DNA of 64,000 nucleotides from an uncultured Gammaproteobacteria bacterium (GTDB taxonomy: Bacteria > Pseudomonadota > Gammaproteobacteria > DRJJ01). This document shows positions 44,926-53,400 of this stretch, one piece after another; positions within the stretch are counted from its first letter, which is position 1, and every line of letters starts with the position of its first letter. A program made the position numbers and the translations under genes. Under the pieces are notes generated by a model that worked only from the letters and a program-made list of their open reading frames with translations, made no database searches and was not told the DNA's origin. The stretch spans positions 220,988 through 284,987 of the forward strand of contig CAMYJU010000003.1 in NCBI GenBank assembly GCA_947258795.1, in the 5' to 3' direction.

Positions 44926-45534
44926 TCAGGGCCCTGTGTGTATGGCTTTTTGATGCTGGTAGGCCTCCAGTTCCAGTGGTGACCTGGCGTAACCCATGAT
45001 TTCCATTTCAGTAATATAGCGCCTGATAAAACCTTCTCTGCCCAGGCGCTCATGTTGGGCAACATGAACCAGTTCATGGGACAGGATTACAGAACTATCC
45101 TGATAATCCGGTTTTATCATGATTATATTGCCCATGGTCCTCGCGCCTTCGGCTGAACTACCCAGGCCGTAGGTTGCGGCCTTGCCGCGCAGTACAGGAT
45201 CGCCGGGCATCGGAAACTCCTTAAGGATCACTACGCGAATGTCATCGGGAGAGGAAATGCCCACATCAAATGCAAGTTGCCGTTCAGGCAGGGTTAAAGA
45301 TCTGCCCGAAGGGTGCAGTTGCTTTTCGACCAGTTCGTACCAGGCCAATGCCGCGGGTGTCAGCTGGTTGATAATTCCGGTTATATCCGCTGGAGGATTG
45401 TCCAGCAGTCGCAATTCTTCTGGTGTTGGTTTTGGTACGAACATGCAGCCATGAAGGAAAAATATTCCGGTTACACAAGAGAGGCGGAGGCAGCTTAACA
45501 TCTTAAAGATTGTGGTTTTATCATAAGTCTCCAT
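44926..45534 (-). CDS. Putative zinc metallopeptidase-like lipoprotein
   Basis: The protein has 202 residues; an inner ATG at 45501 gives a tighter lipoprotein leader (MLSCLRLSCVTGIFFLHGC). The HExxH zinc motif is present in SHELVHVAQHERLG, followed by ELEAYQHQKAIHTGP, where the third ligand could be the downstream Glu. Similar HELVHVAQ motifs occur in DUF4157-type peptidases. The hydrolase activity is not proven. The gap 44637-44925 has only a short open fragment ending NQLLVNQIHAYRNY (minus strand) of unknown origin. Confidence 0.65.
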   Translation of the reverse strand: METYDKTTIFKMLSCLRLSCVTGIFFLHGCMFVPKPTPEELRLLDNPPADITGIINQLTPAALAWYELVEKQLHPSGRSLTLPERQLAFDVGISSPDDIRVVILKEFPMPGDPVLRGKAATYGLGSSAEGARTMGNIIMIKPDYQDSSVILSHELVHVAQHERLGREGFIRRYITEMEIMGYARSPLELEAYQHQKAIHTGP

Positions 45535-45808
45535 GCTTAAGGGTAACCAAGTCAGGCTAGCTTGGCTATGACATCAGTCTAATTACAGGCATGTGTCAGT
45601 CGCGCAGATACAATGTGTGGCTACGGAGTAATCCTTAAAAACCGGTTAAGCTGCGGAAGGTACTGTCAGTTGGTGGCTCATTTTTGCGCCTGTTTTTTTG
45701 TTATACTGATAAGATAAGTATGAATAATGATCTGACTGGAGCAGCCACCTTGTGGGTGTGTTATTTAGTTCAGGCGTCTTATATTTCATAACAGTATGGG
45801 ATCAACGC

Positions 45809-46396
45809 ATGCCGGATAATATCTCTAATAATGTTCACCGGAATGATCGTCTTTCGTTTATTCAGGAAGTATTGCGACATCCTTTACAGATTGGTTCTAT
45901 CATACCCAGCTCCCGTTTCCTGGAGCGGCGTATAGTTGAAACCGCTAAAGTCGGGTCAGCCGATATGGTTATCGAGTTGGGTCCCGGGACCGGCGGGACG
46001 ACACGTGCGATACTGGATGCGATGCCGGCACATGCCAGGCTTTTGAGTATAGAGATAAACCCGCATTTTCAGTCATTAGTGGATAATATTGAGGATGATC
46101 GACTCATCTCGCATCTGGGCAGCGCATGTGATCTGAAGGATATCATTTCCGGATATGCACTTGACGAGCCGAATGCGATCATATCCGGTATTCCGTTTTC
46201 AACCATGAGCCGAAGCATTGGAACCCGGATTATTGAGGCGGTATCCGAGTCACTCGCCGGTCACGGGCGCTTTGTTGCGTACCAGCTGAGTAATCGTGTA
46301 TCAGATCTGTGTGAGCCTTTCCTCGGTAATGGTGATGCGGCAACCGAGTTTCTTAATATTCCGCCGATGCATATCTTCCATTGGGAAAAGCGTTAG
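45809..46396 (+). CDS. Class I SAM-dependent methyltransferase (phospholipid N-methyltransferase-like)
   Basis: The protein has 195 residues from the ATG at 45809; the 45752 start adds a leader without support. SAM motif I is VIELGPGTGGTTRAIL and LLSIEINPHFQ is motif II. LSFIQEVLRHPLQIGSIIPSS at the start and ISGIPFSTMSRSIG in the middle are typical of PmtA-like and KsgA-related membrane-lipid methyltransferases. It may convert phosphatidylethanolamine to methylated forms. Confidence 0.75.
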   Translation: MPDNISNNVHRNDRLSFIQEVLRHPLQIGSIIPSSRFLERRIVETAKVGSADMVIELGPGTGGTTRAILDAMPAHARLLSIEINPHFQSLVDNIEDDRLISHLGSACDLKDIISGYALDEPNAIISGIPFSTMSRSIGTRIIEAVSESLAGHGRFVAYQLSNRVSDLCEPFLGNGDAATEFLNIPPMHIFHWEKR

Positions 46397-46441
46397 CAGA
46401 GCTATCCTGTTATTTGATCCTGCTGTTTGGGTTGGTGCATA

Positions 46442-47380
46442 TCATAACCAGCTATTAACGATACGACTCATATGAGGGTGGATCAGGTATCCGGCTCCGT
46501 GATGAGGGTTGGAATTACTCCCACGTATAGCCATATTGTAAATTTCCTTATCGATAATATTGGCTGTGAGTCCGAGCTGAAGCATTTTTTTGTAGTCGTT
46601 GGCCAGGCTCGGGTCATGTGAAATGAAATCATCCTCGGCGGCCAGATTGAGCCAGCGCCCGATATTATGCGGATACTTGCGTTGTTTTGTCGCATTCGCG
46701 CCCTTGAGCTTGTCCTTGACGTTTTCATCACCCAGCGGACTGCCCAGCGTAACCAGTGTATTGATATTCTTGCCTCTGAGATGCTGAAATTCCCCGTAGT
46801 GTGAGAACTTCCACAGCACATCGTAGCTGACGATAGTGCCCAGACTATGCGAAATCAGCATAATGTCATCATTGGCCTTGAGGGCTCTTTCCAGGGGTAC
46901 AGTCAGACGCCAGCGCACATTGCTGCCGAAACTTGCATCCGGATTCCAGTAGTTTTTCATATCAGGTGCGACGAACTCGACCAGGTCATCACCTATGCCA
47001 AAGAATGACAATGGGCCGCTGAATATATTCGCTGTCGCTTCCTTGAGCACGTCGCTCAAATCACGGACACGCTTGTAATTGGATTTGTTGAATTCACGAG
47101 TGCCATATTGCTTGAGTGCGGCCAGTGCGTCTTTACGATCTGCAATATCGTCGGCCTCACGTTTTTTGGTCCAGCGTTTGCCGGTATGTTTGCTCAAAAA
47201 GGCATTGGACAGGTCGCCATAGTAGACCATGGTCTTCTTAACCTTTTTGAACTTGTTTAATGCACGTTTGCCGTGATCGCGTTCGATACCGTGTGCGAGG
47301 GCGGCTACCCAGTTTCGTTTAAGGTTGGCGGCATCTGGTTTGAAGCTGCGTCCGTGGATCAAAATGATGTGTTTGGCCAT
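46442..47380 (-). CDS. Alpha/beta hydrolase-fold protein (lipase-like)
   Basis: The protein has 312 residues. The oxyanion-hole motif is ILIHGRSFKPD, the nucleophile elbow is LISHSLGTIVSYDVL (Ser in H-S-L-G), and acid and His candidates are NLAAEDDFISHD and GYLIHPHMSRIV. There is no signal peptide, so it acts in the cytoplasm. No named subfamily is recognised. It stands alone between a methyltransferase and a decayed region. Confidence 0.7.
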   Translation of the reverse strand: MAKHIILIHGRSFKPDAANLKRNWVAALAHGIERDHGKRALNKFKKVKKTMVYYGDLSNAFLSKHTGKRWTKKREADDIADRKDALAALKQYGTREFNKSNYKRVRDLSDVLKEATANIFSGPLSFFGIGDDLVEFVAPDMKNYWNPDASFGSNVRWRLTVPLERALKANDDIMLISHSLGTIVSYDVLWKFSHYGEFQHLRGKNINTLVTLGSPLGDENVKDKLKGANATKQRKYPHNIGRWLNLAAEDDFISHDPSLANDYKKMLQLGLTANIIDKEIYNMAIRGSNSNPHHGAGYLIHPHMSRIVNSWL

Positions 47381-47649
47381 GTTTATGCTCCTTTTTAGTA
47401 TTCTTAATAGTATGTTCTGGCACGGAATAGAGGTTCTGTCAAATATTCACCATTTCCGTTGACAATGATTTTCTGGTGAGTAGTGACTATATATCCGGAA
47501 GAATCTGTCATTCTTATCTGAATGACTCAGATCTTTATCCGGTACGATATGGTCATGTACGCGTTGTTTGGGTTCGGTATTGTCAATGCGTTTTCTGTTC
47601 AAGAGTAGTTCGTCTCAGGCGAAGGTGGGAATGAAATTTACGAGTGATC

Positions 47650-48171
47650 GGAGAACTCAGAAAGCGAATCGTAGGTCCGAGTCCATAGCCAGAAACCGCA
47701 ACAGTCATCTTCGGCATTGGCCTCGCGGGCAATGGATTCATTCAGTACACGCATGAACCAACTGATATCCATCAGGCGCTCACGCCACAGACTGACAGTT
47801 TTCCTAAGCAGCCTGGATTTAGTCTTGGATAGGACATCACCCCGTACAAAGCGCTGCGAGAGCAGATTACCGGCAAATAGCTGATGCCGGCGTGCAATAA
47901 CCTTACAATCATCCTAGTTATGAGCCTGATCTATATCGATATACTGGACCACATGATAGTGATAGGACATCACCGCATAGGCGTACACATCCAGTGCAAA
48001 GATAGCGGCCAGCTCGAGTAGCTTATCCTCAATCCATTGCCGGCGGTGATCGTAAATCTGGCCAGTTGTGATATCAGTGCCACACAGGAACACACGCCGG
48101 ACACAGCGTGACATACAGTGATAATACTGAGTGGTCTCTAGCGAGTCATGGGTATAACGGGGCTTGGGCAT
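47650..48171 (-). pseudogene. REP-associated tyrosine (IS200-like) transposase, nonsense-mutated
   Basis: The frame starts [20 protein letters not shown] and keeps the HUH-type site (SYHYHVV). At 47914-47916 a TAG interrupts the frame where homologues have Trp (QARNW). The same frame then continues as HQLFAGNLLSQRFVRGDVLS, then RLMDISWFMRVLNESIAREA and NAEDDC, before it leaves the family. One stop and a damaged 3' end therefore inactivate it. This family moves REP-like repeats; none was identified beside it. Confidence 0.8.
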
Positions 48172-48252
48172 GGTTAGCTCCTTTAACCATTCTATTTCCT
48201 TAGCTGATTGATATGATGTGCTTGATTCGACTGCTTGTCAATTTTATGATGG

Positions 48253-48582
48253 GTGTCCGGAATTCACACGGGTGGTTTCCTTGATAGTAAAGAATTTGAT
48301 AATGGGCCGACCGTCTGGGTTCCGTTGAAGAATAAGGGAGGACACGAATTATTGAAAGTCAAAGTAGTAATGAAATCTTAGTATAACCCTCTTCGCGATA
48401 ATCCAGGTCAAAAGAACTTTCGAATACTCATCTACCCAGAAAAAAATAAAATGCTACTGTTGCTGAGTGATTTTAAGGGGGCAAAAACAAAGCCTGTCAA
48501 CATCACCTGGCACAACAAGGTACTGGCAAGAAAATGGCGCCAAACAACGACGCGGTTTAATTTTATGTTAGGTAAAAATTAA
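48253..48582 (+). pseudogene. Decayed ORF of unknown family
   Basis: One frame stays open over 110 codons apart from a single TAG near 48378. Upstream it reads GGFLDSKEFDNGPTVWVPLK, then HELLKVKVVMKS; downstream it reads YNPLRDNPGQKNFRILIYPE, then NKVLARKWRQTTTRFNFMLG and KN. Both halves look like real protein rather than chance. I do not recognise it. It sits in the same decayed patch as the transposase. Confidence 0.4.
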
Positions 48583-48679
48583 TAACTTAATGAGGTCGGT
48601 ACACATTTTTCTCTTATAGTTAGAAATAGTTGCTCTCTGATCACATATAGTCCCTACAGAACTAAAATGGAGAAAGAAG

Positions 48680-49351
48680 ATGAGGAAGATCATACAGTTT
48701 GGTGAAGTTGTTGAAGGCTATGACATACCGGTTTTAAACGAGCGCGAAATACGCGCAGCTGCAGGATTATTGTTTTTAATGATGTTTATCTCGGTGATGA
48801 ACGCAGCATTGATCGCAAACTTTGTCATGCTGAAGTTTGCGATCATTATATTCCTGACAGATATTATCATCCGTGTGTTTATCAGCCCACGCTATGCACC
48901 TACCTTAATTTTTGGGCGCTTGATTGTTAGAAACCAGAAGCCTGAATATGTTGGTGCTGCGCAGAAAAAATTTGCCTGGTATATCGGCGTCGTGTTGGCC
49001 ACACTTTTTTTTACCTTTACCGTTGCGATGAATTCAGTTAGCCCGATCTCCGGGATTATTTGTTTTACTTGCCTGATCTTCCTGTTTTTTGAAGCCGCCT
49101 TTGGTATTTGTTTGGGCTGCTTATTCTATCCCATGTTTTTCAAAGACAAGGTGCAATACTGCCCGGGTGAGGTTTGTGATGTAAATGACAGACAGGACAT
49201 ACAAAAAACATCCTGGCCACAGATACTAATCGCGTTTGGCTTTATTACGTATATTGTTGTAATAGTAATTTTATTTAGTGAAAGCTTTAGCGAAATACCT
49301 TATGACCTGTTTGGATTGGATGATACAGGCGTATTTAGAGAGTGGAAGTAA
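48680..49351 (+). CDS. DUF4395 family membrane protein
   Basis: The 223-residue protein has about four membrane helices. FGEVVEGYDIPVLNEREIRAAAG, SPRYAPTLIFGRLIVRNQKPEY and VGAAQKKFAWYIGVVLA match DUF4395. A Cys pair in GICLGCLFY and YCPGEVC at the end of the core is conserved in the family and could bind metal or form disulfides. The molecular role is unknown. A good ribosome site (GGAGAAAG) precedes the ATG. Confidence 0.85.
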   Translation: MRKIIQFGEVVEGYDIPVLNEREIRAAAGLLFLMMFISVMNAALIANFVMLKFAIIIFLTDIIIRVFISPRYAPTLIFGRLIVRNQKPEYVGAAQKKFAWYIGVVLATLFFTFTVAMNSVSPISGIICFTCLIFLFFEAAFGICLGCLFYPMFFKDKVQYCPGEVCDVNDRQDIQKTSWPQILIAFGFITYIVVIVILFSESFSEIPYDLFGLDDTGVFREWK

Positions 49352-49899
49352 CGCTGGCTAAAGAAATTAATGGAGTCACCCACAACAGGAGATAACACGC
49401 ACGAGTGAGTATGTTAGCCACTACCCATATTAGAATATGCTTAATCCTGTAAAAATATAATTGAATCCCATACGTCAGGAATAGCGATGCGGCCAGATGA
49501 CAGTAAAGTTTTATGGCTTAGCCAAACTAATAAAAACAAACCTGAAGGGAAGTTATGGGCGTATTATTCTTTATGGTATTCTTATATTGTCAGATTGCGA
49601 TATGTGGAACGGTTGTCTATCAGAATCGTGGCGCCAATGTTTAAACGGTTATTCCCGAGCTTAATTTAACTCATTAAAATACCAATGATAGTGAATTTAT
49701 ACCTACGCATGGGGTATAAAGGGTATTTTAGGAGTCTCAGAGTGCAGTGTTTGTCAATATTAGAAGCAATTGTTCTATGAACCCATTTCTGGGCCATGTC
49801 TTGTGTTATCGTGAACAGCTATCCTGAGCGGCAATCACAGTTCTCCAGACCTGCCTGGTTTGTGACACAGTAGTCAAAATTATCCTATGATAGGGGGCG
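49352..49899. other. Gene-poor AT-rich stretch
   Basis: The only candidate is a 60-residue + strand ORF at 49487-49669 (MRPDDSKVLWLSQTNKNKPE start, AGGAA upstream), with no family and no neighbours to support it. No tRNA, repeat or terminator was recognised. The composition matches the decayed patch at 47.4-48.6 kb. Confidence 0.3.
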
Positions 49900-49920
49900 A
49901 TTGGGCAAAATATGCTCAAT
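49900..49920. promoter_or_regulatory. Inverted repeat upstream of the NlpC/P60 gene
   Basis: ATTGGGCA and TGCTCAAT, 5 nt apart, match as an inverted repeat with one mismatch. It lies 61 nt before the start codon, a normal place for an operator. No known regulator is assigned. Confidence 0.3.
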
Positions 49921-49981
49921 TATAGTGTGTATATGCCGTTTTAAAGATACGGTACCAACTATCACGTCCCGGGAGTAGCAT

Positions 49982-50500
49982 ATGGGCTGGTCATTACAAG
50001 TTCGGCGTATTTTATCCTTTACGGCCCTGCTGGTGGCTCTGGTTGGGATAACAGGCTGCGCCTCGGTTGCAACCCCTGCAAAGCCATACACGGTCGAAAC
50101 CGCATCTCACACCAGGCCAGCGGCTAAACATCAAGCTCGCAGCCATCGTGGTCTGACGATCGCACGGGGTATGATTGGTACACCCTATCGCTATGGTGGT
50201 ACGGACCCCAGGGGATTCGACTGCAGTGGTCTGGTGTACTATAGCTTCCGCAAGGCCAATATCGATGTGCCACGCACCACGACAGACCAGTATCGTCATA
50301 GCAGTCCTGTGAAGATGTCCAGCCTGAGACCTGGCGATCTGATTTTCTTCAGGATCTCCCGTAACAAACTGTCTCACGTCGGTATTTACGCTGGTAACGA
50401 TCGATTTGTTCATGCTCCTTCCGGTGGAAAACGTGTCTCCTATGCAAGCCTTGATAACCCATACTGGGAATCCAGGGTGATAGGTGCCGGTCGCTATTAA
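49982..50500 (+). CDS. NlpC/P60 family peptidoglycan endopeptidase, lipoprotein
   Basis: The protein has 172 residues. The signal peptide ends GITGC, a lipobox, followed by a Thr/Ala/His-rich linker and the NlpC/P60 domain. Catalytic Cys is in FDCSGLVYYSF, His in SHVGIYAG and a third polar residue (His) in FVHAPSGG. It should cut between D-Glu and mDAP in wall peptides at the outer membrane. A terminator follows the stop directly. Confidence 0.92.
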   Translation: MGWSLQVRRILSFTALLVALVGITGCASVATPAKPYTVETASHTRPAAKHQARSHRGLTIARGMIGTPYRYGGTDPRGFDCSGLVYYSFRKANIDVPRTTTDQYRHSSPVKMSSLRPGDLIFFRISRNKLSHVGIYAGNDRFVHAPSGGKRVSYASLDNPYWESRVIGAGRY

Positions 50501-50508
50501 AATCCGGT

Positions 50509-50534
50509 AAGGGGGCTGTTTCTGCCCCCTTTTT
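50509..50534 (+). terminator. Terminator after the NlpC/P60 gene
   Basis: GGGGGC and GCCCCC pair around TGTTTCT, followed by TTTTT. Confidence 0.85.
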
Positions 50535-50558
50535 AACAGAACAGCAAGCGGATGGAAC

Positions 50559-50891
50559 TCATTGACTGGATTCAGTCGGCAGCCTTGCTTCCAGCCAGTG
50601 TTGTTTACCCTCCACGTATTCATACGCATTCGTGTAGCCCATTTGCTGAAGTGTACTGGTTGCGATCTGCGAGTTCTGGCACTCGGTGCTGGCGCAGTAC
50701 ACAACAATAAAGGCATCCTTGTCCGGCAGCACCTCGGCGGCTTTTACACGTATCTCGTCGTGCGGGATATTCAAGGCACCCGGTAAATGCTCAGCATCGT
50801 AGTATTTCTGTGGCAGGGCCTCGATGATAGTGATCGGTTGTTGCCGGTCCAGTTTTTCCCTGATCTGTTCACGGGTAATTTTGTTGGTCAT
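50559..50891 (-). CDS. Cytoplasmic rhodanese-like sulfurtransferase
   Basis: The protein has 110 residues from the ATG at 50891, with GGAGG upstream; the frame to 50948 runs through the operator and is rejected. It is a single rhodanese domain: EHLPGALNIPHDEI and active-site VVYCASTECQNSQIA with the nucleophilic Cys. There is no signal peptide. It is divergently transcribed from a MarR regulator, with a perfect palindrome between them, so it is a likely target of that regulator. Confidence 0.88.
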   Translation of the reverse strand: MTNKITREQIREKLDRQQPITIIEALPQKYYDAEHLPGALNIPHDEIRVKAAEVLPDKDAFIVVYCASTECQNSQIATSTLQQMGYTNAYEYVEGKQHWLEARLPTESSQ

Positions 50892-50911
50892 GACGGCCTC
50901 CTGTATTAAGC

Positions 50912-50933
50912 AATGGTTGCATATGCAACCATT
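50912..50933. promoter_or_regulatory. 22-bp perfect palindrome, probable MarR operator
   Basis: The palindrome is centred on GGTTGCATATGCAACC and extends by AAT/ATT on both sides. It lies 20 nt before the rhodanese start and 55 nt before the MarR start. A near copy follows at 50951-50968. Confidence 0.75.
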
Positions 50934-50950
50934 AGGAGTATAGGACAATT

Positions 50951-50968
50951 AGTTGCAAATACAACCAT
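50951..50968. promoter_or_regulatory. Second, imperfect copy of the MarR-type operator
   Basis: AGTTGCAAATACAACC matches the first operator core in 13 of 16 positions. It lies about 20 nt before the MarR start, where bound protein would block its own promoter. Confidence 0.6.
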
Positions 50969-50987
50969 ATTGAATTAGGCTATATTT

Positions 50988-51425
50988 ATGGGTAATGAAC
51001 CTTCCGATCAGACGATTCAGGCCTGGATAGCGCTGCACCGGGCGCACCGTCTGTTATTGGAAAAAGTTGAAAAAGCACTAAAAAACACAGTCTTGCCATC
51101 GTTAGACTGGTACGATGTGCTGCTGGAATTGCAGCGGGAAAAGGCTACCGGGCTGCGCCAGTATGAGATCAGCGATAAGGTGCTGCTGACTAAATATAAC
51201 CTGTCACGGCTGCTGGACCGGCTGGAGAAAAACGGTCTGGTGCAGCGCCATACTAGCATGGAGGACGGGCGCGGAAATCGTGTCTTGATCACCGATGCTG
51301 GTAGCAAAACCCTTAAACAGATGTGGCCGGTTTACAGTCAGTCGATACAGGCACACTTCGGTGAAAAACTGAGTGCGAGCGAGACTGAGCGAATCTCAGC
51401 TATACTGGGCAAGGTATTGCAATAA
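50988..51425 (+). CDS. MarR family transcriptional regulator
   Basis: The protein has 145 residues in a winged-helix fold: LDWYDVLLELQREKATGLRQ, recognition-helix region LTKYNLSRLLDRLEKNGLVQ and wing HTSMEDGRGNRVLITDAG, the DxRxxR-type signature. Redox or thiol sensing is possible in view of the rhodanese partner, but the protein has no Cys. It should bind the two palindromes between the genes and control both. Confidence 0.9.
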   Translation: MGNEPSDQTIQAWIALHRAHRLLLEKVEKALKNTVLPSLDWYDVLLELQREKATGLRQYEISDKVLLTKYNLSRLLDRLEKNGLVQRHTSMEDGRGNRVLITDAGSKTLKQMWPVYSQSIQAHFGEKLSASETERISAILGKVLQ

Positions 51426-51472
51426 ACAGAACAGGGCCTGAAGCAGGGAGCGTGTATCTGCATGAAAATCAC

Positions 51473-51735
51473 GCAAGAATTTTTATACTCCTGGACAACT
51501 GGACTCATTACTGGATCAATACCCGGTTGTCGAGGTCTATGAAAAATGGATGCATGAGCGAATCATGCTGGTCACGGAAAGGGGTGATGAAATTGTCGGG
51601 ATTGGTCAGCATTTCCCGGATACTTATTCTGTAGAGGCAGTGCATGTATCGCCAGGCAGTGCAAATCAGGGTACAGGAAAAATGATCATGAATGAAATAG
51701 AAACGATAGCGAAATACAGGGGCGTTCAATCCTGA
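51473..51735 (+). pseudogene. GNAT acetyltransferase remnant
   Basis: One frame reads PGQLDSLLDQYPVVEVYEKW, then ERGDEIVGIGQHFPDTYSVE, AVHVSPGSANQGTGKMIMNE and IETIAKYRGVQS. The VSPGSANQGTGK part is the acetyl-CoA loop of GNAT enzymes. The start is out of frame with the only good upstream ATG, and the protein ends where the second half of the domain should begin. It is truncated on both sides; an ATG at 51550 would give just 61 residues. Confidence 0.55.
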
Positions 51736-52073
51736 TCAACCAAGGTGATACTTGAACTGCCATCTGTTTTACTGATATCCAGCAGTATCTCGCAATATTC
51801 GGTTTGTTCATCTACAGGCGTCGGGTCGTCTGCGCAGCTGCAACCAGCGACTATCCCGGAGTAGAAAATACCGGCCTTGATGTGCAGAAAATCCTGATCC
51901 TCACTTGAACCGAGTATGTTTGCACTGAAATTTTCAGTTAGCGCATAGCTACTTATACTCAGTCCCTGTTGTAGGGGTAATTGGTCCCCAGGCAGGCTTT
52001 CGATCTCCTGTTTCAGGACCTGGTTAAAGTCGGGTGTCCCCCATGCTTCGATTGGACGTTGTAATATGATCAT
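51726..52073 (-). CDS. Conserved hypothetical protein
   Basis: The protein has 115 residues from the ATG at 52073; the longer frame overlaps the next gene. I know similar proteins in gammaproteobacteria, with LPLQQGLSISSYAL and GIVAGCSCADDPTPVDEQTE, TEYCEILLDI as conserved parts, but no function. The Cys-rich CSCADDP segment could bind metal. It lies 4 nt after the glycoside hydrolase-like gene and is probably co-transcribed. Confidence 0.65.
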   Translation of the reverse strand: MIILQRPIEAWGTPDFNQVLKQEIESLPGDQLPLQQGLSISSYALTENFSANILGSSEDQDFLHIKAGIFYSGIVAGCSCADDPTPVDEQTEYCEILLDISKTDGSSSITLVDQD

Positions 52074-52077
52074 GACT

Positions 52078-53148
52078 TTATTTACGTACCTTTGTGGTCG
52101 CCTTGTCAAGGGCCTGGTATGCATCAAATCCGGGCTTCCTGTCACCCGATCCGGTCAGCAGGCCCGTAGTGTTCAGATTGGCATCAAATTCAGCCAGGTT
52201 TACGTCATGCAATAATGACCAGGCGAGGATCGAGGTATTCACATGTCCAAGCAATTCAGGCAGCCGTTGTATATAGTGCTTTTGTTCTAATTCCGTACCA
52301 CTGCCAGCAGTGGGCCATCCTGCCTCCATAATCAAAACGCTATCGTGGTGGTCGATATGGTGATGGATCCATGAGTAATAATCAGCCGGCAACTGTTCGG
52401 GGTTGTTATGGAACGCAGACGGGTAGGTGGTCAGACCGACCAGATCCAGTTCGGGTTTGAATATGGAAATGACCTTGCTGTGTTCCTTGATCTTGTCCAT
52501 CTCGCGGGAGTCAATGATCCTGACCCATTCCCATTGAAAGGATACGAATACTTTTGTATGCGGTGATATTTGTTTGATTTTCCTGTAGGCGTCCTTGTAT
52601 AGCGAGGCGAAGTGCAGGTATTCATCGAGTCGCTGAATGGCGAGAAAGTTAATTTCGGTAGCAAGGCATAGGTAAGCCGGTTTTAATCTGGCCAGTTTTT
52701 TAACATCGTTGATGTAATTGTTTCTGATTACCGGGTTCGAGAAAGAGATATTACTGCCCGCCTGTTGTCTGACACTATCGGGAATATCCAGTTCCTTACG
52801 GCCTTGGTCCAGTGAGGTCGGGCTTATCCCCAATATCGGAACCAGGCCATTATCCCTGGACTTGCTCATCATCAGTCTGATCACATCTAAATCCAACTCA
52901 TGCCACTGGAAGATGAAGACTGAATACTTGCCCAGTTCAGATGCCAGTTTAAATGCTTCATCCAGGTCTTGTTCTGTATGAGTTGGAAAGTTGGCAGGTG
53001 TAATCGCAATGCCAGTACTGAATTTACCACTCTCAGCAAGCACATTGGTCGTTAAGGAAAATGCAAATGCAAATGCAATAAGGCTTATGAAGTCAAAAAA
53101 ATATTTGCTGATTGTCTGTAAAGCCATTGTTGTTTTCATCGAGGGCAT
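52078..53148 (-). CDS. Exported TIM-barrel glycoside hydrolase-like protein
   Basis: The protein has 356 residues with a signal peptide (FISLIAFAFAFSLTTNVLAE). The chain has the alternating strand-helix pattern of a (beta/alpha)8 barrel. Two Glu at the right spacing, in LATEINFLA (strand 4) and LIMEAGWPTAG (strand 7), are the acid/base and nucleophile of clan GH-A. WEWVRI and LTTYPSAF fit the same clan. The substrate is unknown; GH53 or GH17 relatives are possible. No polysaccharide operon is nearby. Confidence 0.7.
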   Translation of the reverse strand: MPSMKTTMALQTISKYFFDFISLIAFAFAFSLTTNVLAESGKFSTGIAITPANFPTHTEQDLDEAFKLASELGKYSVFIFQWHELDLDVIRLMMSKSRDNGLVPILGISPTSLDQGRKELDIPDSVRQQAGSNISFSNPVIRNNYINDVKKLARLKPAYLCLATEINFLAIQRLDEYLHFASLYKDAYRKIKQISPHTKVFVSFQWEWVRIIDSREMDKIKEHSKVISIFKPELDLVGLTTYPSAFHNNPEQLPADYYSWIHHHIDHHDSVLIMEAGWPTAGSGTELEQKHYIQRLPELLGHVNTSILAWSLLHDVNLAEFDANLNTTGLLTGSGDRKPGFDAYQALDKATTKVRK

Positions 53149-53400
53149 CCTGTCAGGCTTAGACCATGATTAACCATCATAGACAATATATCGATCAGTT
53201 GCTGATAAACGTATCAATTATCTTCATTATAGATATTTAGAGACCGGTATCACAATAAAAAGTCCGCTATTTTTCTGAATAATTCCATATCCTGAAAATG
53301 CAGGGAATAATTCTGCGCGCCTGGTGTTTACCTCAGTGTAGTGCAAAGCTTTAAGGCATTTTATGTTGAATGAATGGAATAAAAAATAAGGAGCATTGTT

